From the NCBI GenBank assembly GCA_963575745.1, contig CAUYUJ010016908.1:175185-239184 (forward strand): DNA of 64,000 nt, given 5' to 3'. The position numbers were made by a program, and so were the translations under genes. The notes under the pieces are model-generated. The model saw nothing but the letters and a program-made list of their open reading frames with translations. It made no database searches and was not told the DNA's origin. Position 1 is the stretch's first letter. Every line of letters begins with the position of its first letter. Source of the stretch: Prorocentrum cordatum (taxonomy: Eukaryota > Sar > Dinophyceae > Prorocentrales > Prorocentraceae). Positions 54,751-64,000 of this stretch are shown here, one piece after another.

Positions 54751-54939
54751 GAAGTTCAAGATAGTCTACAGTCAGTTCATTGTGAAGTTCAAGATAGTCG
54801 ACAGTCAGTTCATTGTGAAGTTCAAGATAGTCTACAGACATCTCATTGTGAAGTTCAAGATAGTCTACAGACATCTTATTGTGAAGTTCAAGATAGTCTA
54901 CAGTTATCTCATCGAGAAGTTCAAGATAGTCTACGGTCG
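54751..54939 (+). repeat. 33-bp tandem repeat x6 in element leader
   Basis: Units start at 54751, 54784, 54817, 54850, 54883 and 54916 with GAAGTTCAAGATAGTCTACA, followed by a variable GACATCTCATTGT. The last copy ends 5 bp before the polyprotein ATG. The TAG inside each unit closes the polyprotein frame, the last at 54927-54929. Two other phases are open: KFKIVYRHLIV on the + strand and VDYLELHNEMS on the - strand. Confidence 0.95.
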
Positions 54940-54944
54940 ACATC

Positions 54945-57900
54945 ATGACGGACTACTCAAGACCTCAGACTCTGCCCTTGGAGGAGAGTACACGTCAGAT
55001 TCCTCCCGGCTGGAAGCCGGGCATTCCGAAGTACAGCGTGAAGAAATACCTACAAAAGTTGTCACTGTGGTGGAGAACCAAGAACGTCGACGACGACGGA
55101 GTGGCAGCTCTTCTTGTGTTGCAGCGTCTTCAAGGAGGAGTTTATAAGCAAGCGTTGAGGTTCAAGGTTGAACGGGATGGTAGAGAGTACATTGGAGAGA
55201 ATGCATTCGCCTTGGAAAGAACGGAAGCAGATGAGCTACACGGAGCACAAGCGCATCCCTCAGGTCTCTCTCTCTTCACTCGTTGGCTTGAAGGCGAGTG
55301 CGGGCTGCACGATCAAGACACCGTCGGAGTCGCACTCGACAAATTCTTTTCATTCAAGAGAGGGCCCCGAGATCTCGGGCAATATATTTCAGATTTCGAA
55401 CTTGTGTATGATGAAGCGGCAGACCAAGCAGGACTCAATATCAACGCAGTTGGACGGAGTTACTTGTTGCTTCAGGGATGCGACCTCTCCATCAAGAAGG
55501 TCGACGACATCAAACTCAAGATCGACGGGGACCTCAGACGGTATAATGACATCAAAGCTATCATGACGCGTCTCGCCAAGCAGTCACTGGCTCAGAACAA
55601 CCCAGAACAGTACGAAGGTTTCTGGGTCGATTCAGATGAAGAAGAATACTGGGATTACTACGGCTACTACGACGACTACGGCCAGTGGCAGTACTACGAG
55701 GATGACGAGTGGTGGGACGAGGAAGAACAATATGACGAGCAGTATCCTCCACCCAGGACCTCAGCAGCAGATGACGAGGCGTACAAGGGAACCGGCAAGG
55801 GCAAGAAAGGAAACCCAGGCAACTGCAGCAAGTGCGGCTCTAGATGGCATCGATCTGAAGACTGCCCGGCCGGAGGCAAGAAGGACACCAAGAAAGGCGA
55901 CGACAACAAAGGGAACGGCAAGAGCAAGTCGGACTCGAACAACGGCAAGGGCAAGTATCGTGGCGGAAAGAGCCGCGGTCGAGGCAAAGGACGAGGAAAA
56001 GGTTACCGTGGCAGAGGCAAAGGCAAAGGCAAGAAGAGCAAGGGCCACTATGGTGATGACTACGACGAGGAGTACTACGACGATGATTGGGACTGGAGTA
56101 CCACTTACGGCAGTTGGTATGCGACGAGAACCAAGACCCAGAATAAGGATGCGCTGTGGACCTTCAACAATCGAGCAGAAGTCCATCATGGTTCATCCTG
56201 GTCTTCACTGCAGACAGTACCCTCCTACAGCCTGGACGACCCGGAGTCACCAGACATGGGACAAGGATTTCAAGAGACCTCCTCAGCGTCAGCAACGAAA
56301 CCCACCTTGGCTCCTTCGGTACAGGCAGCAGGACCAGCATCACCAAAACCGACTCGGAGAGCTCCGACTAGAGACTTTATTTCAGACATGGGCTCTCCTG
56401 ATCATGCCTCTACCTTCGACAAAGACGAGGAAGCCGAACCCCGTCGCCTACCTCGCGGAATCGTTCCTGGAGGCCTGGATTTCCTTGTCAGAGAAGTTCA
56501 GAACTTGTGCTACGAAGATCAAGTGTCACAGCAGAACAATCACAACGTGCACGAAGTCAACACGAGCTATCATTCTATCAAAGGCACTAAAAGGTTTGGT
56601 CTGCTTTACGATCCTGGTGCATCGTCAGGCATCATCGGCACGGACACGGTACGGGAATATCAGCAGGAGATTCTCGGCGGCGCAGAGATCGAATCCAGAC
56701 CAACCCGAGCTCAGTTCACGGGCATCGACGGCAAGCCTACACCCGGCATCGGCAAGGCGATCTTACCACTACGCATCCCAGCCATGAAGGACGCAACGTT
56801 CACGGGAGACATGATCGGAGGCATGGGAAGCTGGTGCCCGGCTCTGATGCCACTGCCAACCTCGATCAGATACAGGGCCATTATGTTCTCGGCGATGTTC
56901 GACAACGGTGACGGCATCCTGGTGATTTTCCCTGACAATCGACGACTTGGCAATCGAGCTACACCAGTGTATATCAGGCTCCTGTTGACGGATTCTCGGC
57001 ACTACATCATCCCGACGGACAACCAGCATATCCGAGAAGAAGTTGATCAACAATATCTTCATGGAGTTCTTCTGGAGCATCTTCAAATATTCTGGGACTT
57101 CAAACCATCCCGCTCTGGAGGCAGATCGGCGGAGTTTCAAGTGGACACAGCACCCGCGGACACTAGCACCGGAGCGAAGTCATCGACTTTTTCGGGCATG
57201 AGCAGGGATACGACCAACCCAGAAATTCTGAAGCAGCTGGACCATCTCAGCAAGAGCATTGAGAGCATCAAGGATCACATCGGCCAGCCCGCAGCTCACA
57301 ACACGCACCACTTCTTGAGCACGAAGACAGCATTCGCTGGACACAGTTGTGGAGACGACAAGCGCACCCAAGACCACCAGTATCCTACGAGGAAAACGAC
57401 TATTACGAGAACACAAAACTTCTGGAAGGTCTGGGGCATGTTCAAGGGCAGCGGCTTTACTGGTGATATGATTCCAGACGGCCTGAATCCGGCACAACAA
57501 GAACGAATGCAGAAGAACTACCAGGGTATCCCAGAGAAGTTCTACACCAAGACGAAACTAACGGTCATTACCCCCAGAAATGCGGACAGCTTCCTGAAAC
57601 ATCTCCAAGATTACAAGATCACGAGCGTGGACATGCAGGAACACTTCTCGGGAAGCAGTACCTTGTCATTCTGGGCATGGAAGTGCGAATTCTCGGTATT
57701 ATTCCCAACAGATATGAGATACGGCTGGAACCTCGGACTGAAGGAACACCAGGACATCATTACCAGGTTTCAGAAGGCCATCCGTATCCAGGTGAAACTC
57801 TACACGCCAGAGTGTACCCCCTGGTCACAGGCTAGTCAGACGGCAGATCCAGAGAGAAAGGCAGCGAATCGCTCAGCAGATCTTCCAGCACTTCAATGGG

Positions 57901-60900
57901 TATCCGACGAATGCAAGAACACGAACCTGGACGGCACGGACTACGTCATAGAGAACCCAGTCAAGAGCGCGATCTGGGAGGAGTCACCCTTGAAGGAGCT
58001 GCAGAGCGACGAGCGCATGTACAATAACACCTGCGACCAGTGCCAGCACGGAGCTCAGGACGCAGAAGGCACACCCATCCAGAAACGGACGAAGTTCATG
58101 GCATCCTTTCGCATGAGGAGAACGGCAATTCAGTGTCAGTGCGTACGTCCCCATGCTTGGCTCGTTGGAGGCGCCCAGACATCGAAGGCCAAGATCTTCC
58201 CAGAGAAGCTGTGCAAGAACATCCTGAAGGACATCGGCAAGCGCATCGAGATGACACTCAAGACACCATTGGACCTTCTTTTCTGGACGTGCGAGAGGTG
58301 CAAGCATGGAAACAAGGCAGGGACACCACATACGAGAATAAAAGGGTGCAGGTTCGATCCCAACCGGAATCCTCCTGGAGTTGCTGGGCCACCACCAGTA
58401 CATCTTCCTCCAGCTCCTGCGGAAGCGGTAGCACCGGCTCCTGCACCTGCAGCACCGGCACCAGCAGCAGTTCCTGTACCAGAACCAGCGGCAGCAGTTC
58501 CACATCCACCAGATCATGAGCCAGGCTCAGAAGTTCCAGAACCACCACCAGGACTTGATCCACAAGGAAAGGAGACGAGTTCTAAGGGCGATACCACGGA
58601 CCAGCCGAGCATCAGCAGTAAATCACCCAAGAAGGAAATAGTGATCAAGCCCAATTTCGACTTGCAGCGCTTCAAACATCAACTCGAAGAGGCGGCTTCG
58701 GATCAAGCACGACTGGCATTGCTCCTGGGATTTCATCTGAAGTTCTGGCACGCCGCTCCTGATGAGATGGCGAGACTACTGGCGGCCCTTGGAGTGGAAC
58801 CGAACATCATCAAGCTCTGCCCACAAGTGGTCAAGGATCTGTGCGAAGGTTGTCGCAAGTATGCCATGCCATTACACCGACCAGCGTTTCGCGCACACAT
58901 CACGACGAAGTTCAACGAGCGAGTTCAGGGCGACTTATTCTTCCTGTGGGACATGATATGGCTCATTCTAGTGGATGAGCACATCAGATACAAAGTCATT
59001 GGAGTGATGAAGGACAAGACGGCCCCAGAGTACCTACGTTGCATGGGAGAATGTTGGATCAGATTCTTCGGGCCTATGGAGACATTCGTATCGGATCAGG
59101 AAGGAGCTCTAACCTCGGACCTCGTTGGAACGACGCTGGACAGGTACACGATCAAACGAGAGTTTGCCGGTACGGACCCCAACAAAGAGGAGAAGAGTAC
59201 TACTGGATTGGTGGAATCTCACATTCGCATGACTAAGTCAATAGCGCTGAAGAACGAGGTGGTCGCCAAGCGAGAGGGCCTCAACATTTCCAAGGAGACA
59301 CTAATGTACGAGGCGGCGATGTCGCAGAACTTACTGCTCAACTTCGGAGGAAGCACGCCCGCCAACGCACTTCTCGGCTACACTCCTAGGGACTTCTACG
59401 ACGAGAACTCGGCGACCACCATGGCCCATAAGGGCGCGCTCGAGATTTCACCCGACACGTTTGAGTCGAACGTACGTATGCGATTGTTATCCAAGCAGAA
59501 TGTCCTGAAGACGATCGTTGAGGAACGCCTCGCCATAGCCAACAAGTCTCGACCACAGAAACTGGACATCGAGAGGATCAAAGTCGGTGACAAAGTGGAC
59601 TTGTATCGCACACCGAGCAAGAAGGATCAAGAGGGCTGGCGAGGACCATGTGATCTACTACATATGAAGAGCACAGGAGCGATCGTGGTATGGAATGGAT
59701 ATCCCTACATCGTTCCACTGCGGCACATTCGGATTCATCAGAGACTAGCAGCTTGGACCAACAGCTACGAGCGTCAACATACAGCACCTCCACCTTCGAT
59801 GTACTTGGTCACGGACTATACCGACATGCTTGACATTGTGGAAGGCACGGTTCCGTTCAAGCCGCAGATCGTGGGCATGCTGATTGGCGCCGACGGCAAG
59901 ATGCGAGCCTCATCCAGTATGGGAGAGACACCTCCCAAGATCTGGAGTCTAGCTCAGCAGTGCGCAGAGGACGAGTGGGGAATCAAGATCGACGGCATTG
60001 TCTTTGGCAGATGTGTTCGACGGTTATACGCGGTTACTGGAACTACTTTCGGACGACAGGTGACCTGGGACTGCACGAGACGCGATCAGTATGTGACAAC
60101 GGACATCAATCCCAGCAGACAGGTATTGGACATCATCAATGCCATTCCGAACATGAGCGACGTCAACGCGTGCAGTATCCTGTTCTATTCCTTCTCATCA
60201 GTGACAGAAGACGAGGAAACGAAGAAGTACGTCATCCCCGACTTCTCGGACATCTCGGCGATCGACCCCGACGATGAGAGCATGCTAGACCTACCTCTTC
60301 AATGGCCTCTATCACCTGACCGCGACTCAGTGGCGGAAGTACAACAACAAGGAGGACAACCACCGCCACCTGGACCGCCTCCGGCACCAGCAGTGGCAGT
60401 ACAGCATCCTGGACATGGACATCCTCAAGCAGCAGAAGTACATCCTGGACTTGGACCTCCTGCTCCACCAGCTCCTCCAGCAGCTGGAATCCGACTTCGA
60501 CCCGAACACGATCAACTACCACTTCCAGCAGGACTGCCATACGGCGGAGGACCACCTCCGGGACCACCACCTGCTCCTGAACGAGCGGTGGCAGCGGCTC
60601 CAAGCCCGCAGACATTCGACATCAGCGACACGGCATGGCCGGATGGAGACGTCAGCATCATCGAGGCGGACAGCAATATCCCGCCAAGACCACCGTTTCC
60701 ACCACCAGCTCCGCAGCGAGTTACCTTGCGAGACGACAACAGCTGGAAGCGAGATCGACAGACACTGGACGAATCTCAGCAGAGTATCGAAGTGGATGAC
60801 AAGAGCATGATCAGTGACGAGCAGTTCGTGCCAGAGTCAGGCTCGGGAGCTCCTCCTCCACCACCGGCGCCGCCGGCGGTTGGCGGGAGACCACTACAGC

Positions 60901-63800
60901 CACCTCGCGGATGGCTAGTACCTGGTCAGGCAACATGGAAGTCAAGAGGAACACTGGCAAGGCCAGCACCATACGCACCACCAGTACTACCAGTACCCAA
61001 GCAGGCGACAGTTCCGAAAGCGACCTCAGTAGCACCATCATCGACGCCGATCATCAAGGAGACTACTGAAGCGACGCGAGCTCAATCGACACCACCGGCA
61101 ACGACTACGGAAACACCTACGACACAATCTCCACCTAAAGCTCCATCTCCATCCTCAGCAGCTCCATCCTCATCTCCTACACCGACAGCGTCGAGCTTTA
61201 CGCCGACGAAGACCATGGATAATCCTCCAGTAGTGCAAACACCACCTCCGACGAGAGCAGCGGTGAGTTCACCATCGGCATCATCTCCCTACGGAGACAA
61301 GAGTACCATCGTGTATGACGGAGGAGAAGAACAAGCAACGGTGGACTATGGACCTGCTGAAGAACCAACGCGAGATTACGGATCACCCCCAACGGCGTCA
61401 TCGACAGGAAAGTCTCAGCCTGTAAGTCCTGGAGTTGTTAAAGAACCAGTTATCCCTCCAGAAGCTGCTAAAGATTTATCTCAAGTGGTTACTCCTCAAG
61501 GTGTTCGTAAACATGATCTCTCTCAAGACCTTGAAGACGTACGATTGAAGGTATCACCATCACAACCACCTGAGAACAAGAAGCTAAGGGCCAGCTCAGA
61601 ACCTCCAGACGGTAAGAGACCACTACCTATCCTGGAAAGATCGCCACCCTTGTTGACGGACACGAAACGCCCGAAGACGATGGAAGGATTCACAGCGTTC
61701 GGCGATCAACAACTTAGCATTCACCACGTTCAAGATCGACACCTGGTCAGCGCCTACATGGACAGCGATGAATTAGACGAGTACCAGACGATCATGACCA
61801 GCATGGCCCAGGAAGTTTCAGACAACCTCCAGTGCATGAGCGATAACGAGTTAACATGGACGGCGGAAGAAGCACATTGGACGATACCCGGACCGTTCAA
61901 GGAGAGCAGAACCTTCTACTTCGACCTGAACACCGGCAATGCGATATTCGCCCAGAACGACGACATTTTGACTGAGGAAGACATCGTCAAGTACTGGCCG
62001 CTCGTCGAGGCGGCAGACCGATTGGAATCGAGGTCGTTCATAGACAATTTATGTTTCAAAGGCGTTCATCACAACAACATGGACAGTTCGAATGTGATCG
62101 ACGCGGTGTGGGTGCGACGTTGGAAGAAGGTCTTCGATAAGTATAACAACATCACGTATATCATCAAGTCAAGGCTTTGCGGTCGAGGTTTCTTGGACGC
62201 ACAAAAGCAAAACGTGATGAGGCACTCATCGACGGCATCAGGACTCTCACAGAGATTGATTGCATCCCTCTACTCGACGGAGAGCGACATGATCATGGAG
62301 ACCTGGGACATTTCGACGGCGTTCCTACAGGGACTGAACTACGAGCAGCTGCGTAAGCACGCCAAGCGCATGGGCATCGAGGTTCGTGAACAACGCAAAG
62401 TGTATCTTCAACCCCCGGCCAACGTCTGGCGGCACTTTAGGGAGTACGAGAAGAGCAACATCAGGATTCCCGAGACGGAAGGATGTTTCTTTGTATTGCA
62501 GCTGCTGAAACCCATCTACGGTACAGTGGACGCACCCTTATTGTGGCAGCTGGCTTTATCATTACATGTGTTGGACGACATGAAAGGAGTTCAGAGCGTG
62601 TTCGACGATAATTTCTTTATGTGGGTCAAGGACGGCAACATTATGATGGTATGGACGGTACACGTGGACGACATTATCGTATTGGCGAAACAGGCATGGT
62701 TGTTATGGGGTCTCAATTCCATGGAGAAGCGATTCGGCAAGATCAAGAGACACGAGCTTCCTTTCACGCACATGGGTATGAGCTATGAAGTATTGGGCGA
62801 GAGACACTTATTCATACATCAACATGTATTCACGGAAGGACTGAAGAAGATCGAAATACCCTTCAAGCTCAAGGACAAGCTCGACCACGAATGTGACGCC
62901 AAGTTGACGCACGATTTGAGATCAGTACTTTGTTCACTGTTGTGGCTTTGCCAGACACGAGAGGACATCTATTGCGACGTGGTGCAGCTACAGCAGATCG
63001 TGAGGAAAAGCAATATCGGACACCTGAAGCAGGCCAACTTGATCGTGGACCGCGCCAAGAGGAACATGAAGATGGCGGGATTGCATTTCGCACCATTATC
63101 TTACCCGGTCAGGCTAGTATCAGTTGGAGACGCAGGTCACGGCAACACGAAGACGTCCTATCCCCAAGAAGGATCAGCGGTATTTCTCATGGAGGACCAC
63201 ATGTATCAAGTACGTATCGACAAGAAGGACCTAGTGGATCCTAGTGACAACTACCTCCTCGGAGGCTCAACCCATCCTTTGATGATTTCTTCTGGGAAGT
63301 CCAAGCGCATATCTCATTCCACGTGCAACGCAGAGACGAATGCCGGCTACAAGGTGAACCAAGCGGCCCAGTTTATTGCATTACGGATGAGCGAGATTAT
63401 CATGTGTTCAGAGACTCAACATAAGGCAAAGGACATGATGGAGATTTTCGATCGTTCATTGTATCAAGTAAGAATCGATCACTGCACGGACTGCATGGAC
63501 TTCTGGCAATTATGCTGTGGAGTGAAAGGCGTGCCTTCGGATAAGTCAAGCAGGCTGGCAGTACTGAGCATGCGCGAGGAGAGGCTCAGCGGACGCATCC
63601 GCAACTTCATCCACCTGCCCACCGAAGTGGTCATAGTCGACGGGCTCACCAAGACGGGCACGTTCAAGTTACTCATGGAACATCTGACGACGGGCCGATG
63701 GCATGTGAGACCACCCAAGGGCAAGTATATCACGATACGACGTATCATACATCAACAGGACAGTTACTCAGAGCAGGACTTGCTAGATCTCAACGAGTAG
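54945..63800 (+). CDS. Ty1/copia Gag-Pol polyprotein (2,951 aa)
   Basis: Start: first ATG after the in-frame TAG at 54927. Gag about 1-290, then CCHC zinc knuckle C294-X2-C297-X4-H302-X4-C307 and a basic GKGK/RGRGKG RNA-binding tail to about 370. Aspartic protease around D556 (YDPGASSGIIG; DPG in place of the usual DTG/DSG). A long 700-residue spacer holds two C-X2-C-X-H-G motifs (C1030/C1033/H1035 and C1116/C1119/H1121) and a Pro-Ala-rich stretch (about 1149-1205). Integrase: H1264, H1269, C1300, C1303 zinc site; catalytic D1330, D1384, E1424; then a W-R-G-P module (1565-1568). Pro/Ser/Thr-rich linker about 1800-2230. Reverse transcriptase about 2385-2640 with WDISTAFLQG (D2455) and HVDD (D2575, D2576). 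RNase H about 2720-2905 with D2729, E2797, D2899. All catalytic residues are present and there is no stop or frameshift. It is about twice the length of ordinary copia polyproteins (roughly 1,300-1,500 aa). Confidence 0.95.
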   Translation: MTDYSRPQTLPLEESTRQIPPGWKPGIPKYSVKKYLQKLSLWWRTKNVDDDGVAALLVLQRLQGGVYKQALRFKVERDGREYIGENAFALERTEADELHGAQAHPSGLSLFTRWLEGECGLHDQDTVGVALDKFFSFKRGPRDLGQYISDFELVYDEAADQAGLNINAVGRSYLLLQGCDLSIKKVDDIKLKIDGDLRRYNDIKAIMTRLAKQSLAQNNPEQYEGFWVDSDEEEYWDYYGYYDDYGQWQYYEDDEWWDEEEQYDEQYPPPRTSAADDEAYKGTGKGKKGNPGNCSKCGSRWHRSEDCPAGGKKDTKKGDDNKGNGKSKSDSNNGKGKYRGGKSRGRGKGRGKGYRGRGKGKGKKSKGHYGDDYDEEYYDDDWDWSTTYGSWYATRTKTQNKDALWTFNNRAEVHHGSSWSSLQTVPSYSLDDPESPDMGQGFQETSSASATKPTLAPSVQAAGPASPKPTRRAPTRDFISDMGSPDHASTFDKDEEAEPRRLPRGIVPGGLDFLVREVQNLCYEDQVSQQNNHNVHEVNTSYHSIKGTKRFGLLYDPGASSGIIGTDTVREYQQEILGGAEIESRPTRAQFTGIDGKPTPGIGKAILPLRIPAMKDATFTGDMIGGMGSWCPALMPLPTSIRYRAIMFSAMFDNGDGILVIFPDNRRLGNRATPVYIRLLLTDSRHYIIPTDNQHIREEVDQQYLHGVLLEHLQIFWDFKPSRSGGRSAEFQVDTAPADTSTGAKSSTFSGMSRDTTNPEILKQLDHLSKSIESIKDHIGQPAAHNTHHFLSTKTAFAGHSCGDDKRTQDHQYPTRKTTITRTQNFWKVWGMFKGSGFTGDMIPDGLNPAQQERMQKNYQGIPEKFYTKTKLTVITPRNADSFLKHLQDYKITSVDMQEHFSGSSTLSFWAWKCEFSVLFPTDMRYGWNLGLKEHQDIITRFQKAIRIQVKLYTPECTPWSQASQTADPERKAANRSADLPALQWVSDECKNTNLDGTDYVIENPVKSAIWEESPLKELQSDERMYNNTCDQCQHGAQDAEGTPIQKRTKFMASFRMRRTAIQCQCVRPHAWLVGGAQTSKAKIFPEKLCKNILKDIGKRIEMTLKTPLDLLFWTCERCKHGNKAGTPHTRIKGCRFDPNRNPPGVAGPPPVHLPPAPAEAVAPAPAPAAPAPAAVPVPEPAAAVPHPPDHEPGSEVPEPPPGLDPQGKETSSKGDTTDQPSISSKSPKKEIVIKPNFDLQRFKHQLEEAASDQARLALLLGFHLKFWHAAPDEMARLLAALGVEPNIIKLCPQVVKDLCEGCRKYAMPLHRPAFRAHITTKFNERVQGDLFFLWDMIWLILVDEHIRYKVIGVMKDKTAPEYLRCMGECWIRFFGPMETFVSDQEGALTSDLVGTTLDRYTIKREFAGTDPNKEEKSTTGLVESHIRMTKSIALKNEVVAKREGLNISKETLMYEAAMSQNLLLNFGGSTPANALLGYTPRDFYDENSATTMAHKGALEISPDTFESNVRMRLLSKQNVLKTIVEERLAIANKSRPQKLDIERIKVGDKVDLYRTPSKKDQEGWRGPCDLLHMKSTGAIVVWNGYPYIVPLRHIRIHQRLAAWTNSYERQHTAPPPSMYLVTDYTDMLDIVEGTVPFKPQIVGMLIGADGKMRASSSMGETPPKIWSLAQQCAEDEWGIKIDGIVFGRCVRRLYAVTGTTFGRQVTWDCTRRDQYVTTDINPSRQVLDIINAIPNMSDVNACSILFYSFSSVTEDEETKKYVIPDFSDISAIDPDDESMLDLPLQWPLSPDRDSVAEVQQQGGQPPPPGPPPAPAVAVQHPGHGHPQAAEVHPGLGPPAPPAPPAAGIRLRPEHDQLPLPAGLPYGGGPPPGPPPAPERAVAAAPSPQTFDISDTAWPDGDVSIIEADSNIPPRPPFPPPAPQRVTLRDDNSWKRDRQTLDESQQSIEVDDKSMISDEQFVPESGSGAPPPPPAPPAVGGRPLQPPRGWLVPGQATWKSRGTLARPAPYAPPVLPVPKQATVPKATSVAPSSTPIIKETTEATRAQSTPPATTTETPTTQSPPKAPSPSSAAPSSSPTPTASSFTPTKTMDNPPVVQTPPPTRAAVSSPSASSPYGDKSTIVYDGGEEQATVDYGPAEEPTRDYGSPPTASSTGKSQPVSPGVVKEPVIPPEAAKDLSQVVTPQGVRKHDLSQDLEDVRLKVSPSQPPENKKLRASSEPPDGKRPLPILERSPPLLTDTKRPKTMEGFTAFGDQQLSIHHVQDRHLVSAYMDSDELDEYQTIMTSMAQEVSDNLQCMSDNELTWTAEEAHWTIPGPFKESRTFYFDLNTGNAIFAQNDDILTEEDIVKYWPLVEAADRLESRSFIDNLCFKGVHHNNMDSSNVIDAVWVRRWKKVFDKYNNITYIIKSRLCGRGFLDAQKQNVMRHSSTASGLSQRLIASLYSTESDMIMETWDISTAFLQGLNYEQLRKHAKRMGIEVREQRKVYLQPPANVWRHFREYEKSNIRIPETEGCFFVLQLLKPIYGTVDAPLLWQLALSLHVLDDMKGVQSVFDDNFFMWVKDGNIMMVWTVHVDDIIVLAKQAWLLWGLNSMEKRFGKIKRHELPFTHMGMSYEVLGERHLFIHQHVFTEGLKKIEIPFKLKDKLDHECDAKLTHDLRSVLCSLLWLCQTREDIYCDVVQLQQIVRKSNIGHLKQANLIVDRAKRNMKMAGLHFAPLSYPVRLVSVGDAGHGNTKTSYPQEGSAVFLMEDHMYQVRIDKKDLVDPSDNYLLGGSTHPLMISSGKSKRISHSTCNAETNAGYKVNQAAQFIALRMSEIIMCSETQHKAKDMMEIFDRSLYQVRIDHCTDCMDFWQLCCGVKGVPSDKSSRLAVLSMREERLSGRIRNFIHLPTEVVIVDGLTKTGTFKLLMEHLTTGRWHVRPPKGKYITIRRIIHQQDSYSEQDLLDLNE

Positions 63801-64000
63801 AAGTTGTGAGGAGAAGAATTCGAATGCAACTACAAAGGCAGCCAACGAATGACATTCAATGGATAGGCCAATGTTCAATTATCAAGGTGAAGTTCACGAT
63901 GGAGGTACTACTGCGGTATTTCATGAACATCGTCGACCACCTGTACTTTGTGAACGAGGCTTGACTGCCTCCTTTTGTTTGCATGCTGCTGGCTGCCTGC
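63801..64000 (+). other. 3' untranslated region of the element with possible polypurine tract
   Basis: GAGGAGAAGAA at 63808-63818, just after the stop codon, is the only polypurine run and could prime plus-strand synthesis, which would put the 3' LTR immediately downstream. The following sequence does not resemble 54302-54426, so either the LTR starts elsewhere or the 5' LTR has been misplaced. Confidence 0.35.

Larger units (their letters stand above)
54302..64000 (+). mobile_element. Ty1/copia-type LTR retrotransposon, apparently intact, 3' end beyond window
   Basis: The order protease-integrase-reverse transcriptase-RNase H within one long frame (54945-63800) is diagnostic of the Ty1/copia group. 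Upstream are a candidate primer-binding site (54427-54439) and a 500-nt leader with two tandem arrays. A TG...ACA stretch at 54302-54411 could be a short 5' LTR, but the 15-nt gap to the primer site and the lack of a 3' LTR in the last 200 bp leave the LTR limits undetermined. No sequence of 54302-54944 recurs after 63800. The uninterrupted 8.86-kb frame suggests a young insertion. Confidence 0.85.

Noticed and set aside
58345-58360. GGTTCGATCCC, resembling a tRNA B box
   Set aside because: It lies inside the polyprotein frame and no A box or cloverleaf can be drawn around it.

Overview
The window looks like nuclear DNA from a large, GC-rich, repeat-laden eukaryotic genome, most likely a dinoflagellate. 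That assignment is an inference. It rests on very low gene density, abundant GC-rich dispersed and fold-back repeats, dense triplet microsatellites, a decayed reverse transcriptase with the QGDS...FMDDRS motif style I associate with dinoflagellate retroelements, and a Ty1/copia-type element at the right edge. I found no dinoflagellate spliced-leader sequence, rRNA, tRNA, CRISPR array or bacterial-type operon.

Layout. Positions 1-54,300 are almost entirely repeats: (a) short fold-back (MITE-like) elements in at least seven families, three of them with 5-bp target duplications; (b) dispersed 100-200 bp repeats in 2-7 copies, often adjacent to one another in shuffled combinations; (c) tandem arrays, notably a 73-bp satellite (40.6-41.4 kb), 75-bp, 82-bp, 140-bp and 170-bp arrays and a 12-bp ATCGATCTCACT array; (d) about a dozen (GGA/TCC)n tracts and long (AGT)n, (GA)n, (ATC)n, (GT)n, (AAC)n and TACA/TATA tracts. 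Coding traces in this part are limited to a possible terminal exon at 10.9-11.3 kb (minus), a reverse-transcriptase pseudogene at 36.4-37.0 kb (minus) and a coding-like segment at 53.4-53.8 kb (minus).

Positions ~54,300-64,000 hold an apparently intact Ty1/copia-order LTR retrotransposon with one uninterrupted 2,951-codon frame (54,945-63,800). The order is Gag with a CCHC zinc knuckle, aspartic protease, HHCC/DDE integrase, reverse transcriptase, RNase H. Upstream lies a candidate primer-binding site matching an initiator-Met-type tRNA end, followed by two in-leader tandem arrays (21 bp x3 and 33 bp x6). The 3' LTR, if present, lies beyond the window.

How the pieces relate: the copia element encodes everything needed for its own transposition. 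The fold-back elements are non-autonomous and have no visible transposase here. The 5-bp duplications suggest one shared, unseen integration machinery for at least three families. The most unusual structural feature is a pair of loci (near 7.0 and 12.85 kb) where a perfect 20-22 bp palindrome sits beside a GGGTGGGTGGGTGGG G-quadruplex motif and a spare half-palindrome, so the DNA can fold in mutually exclusive ways.
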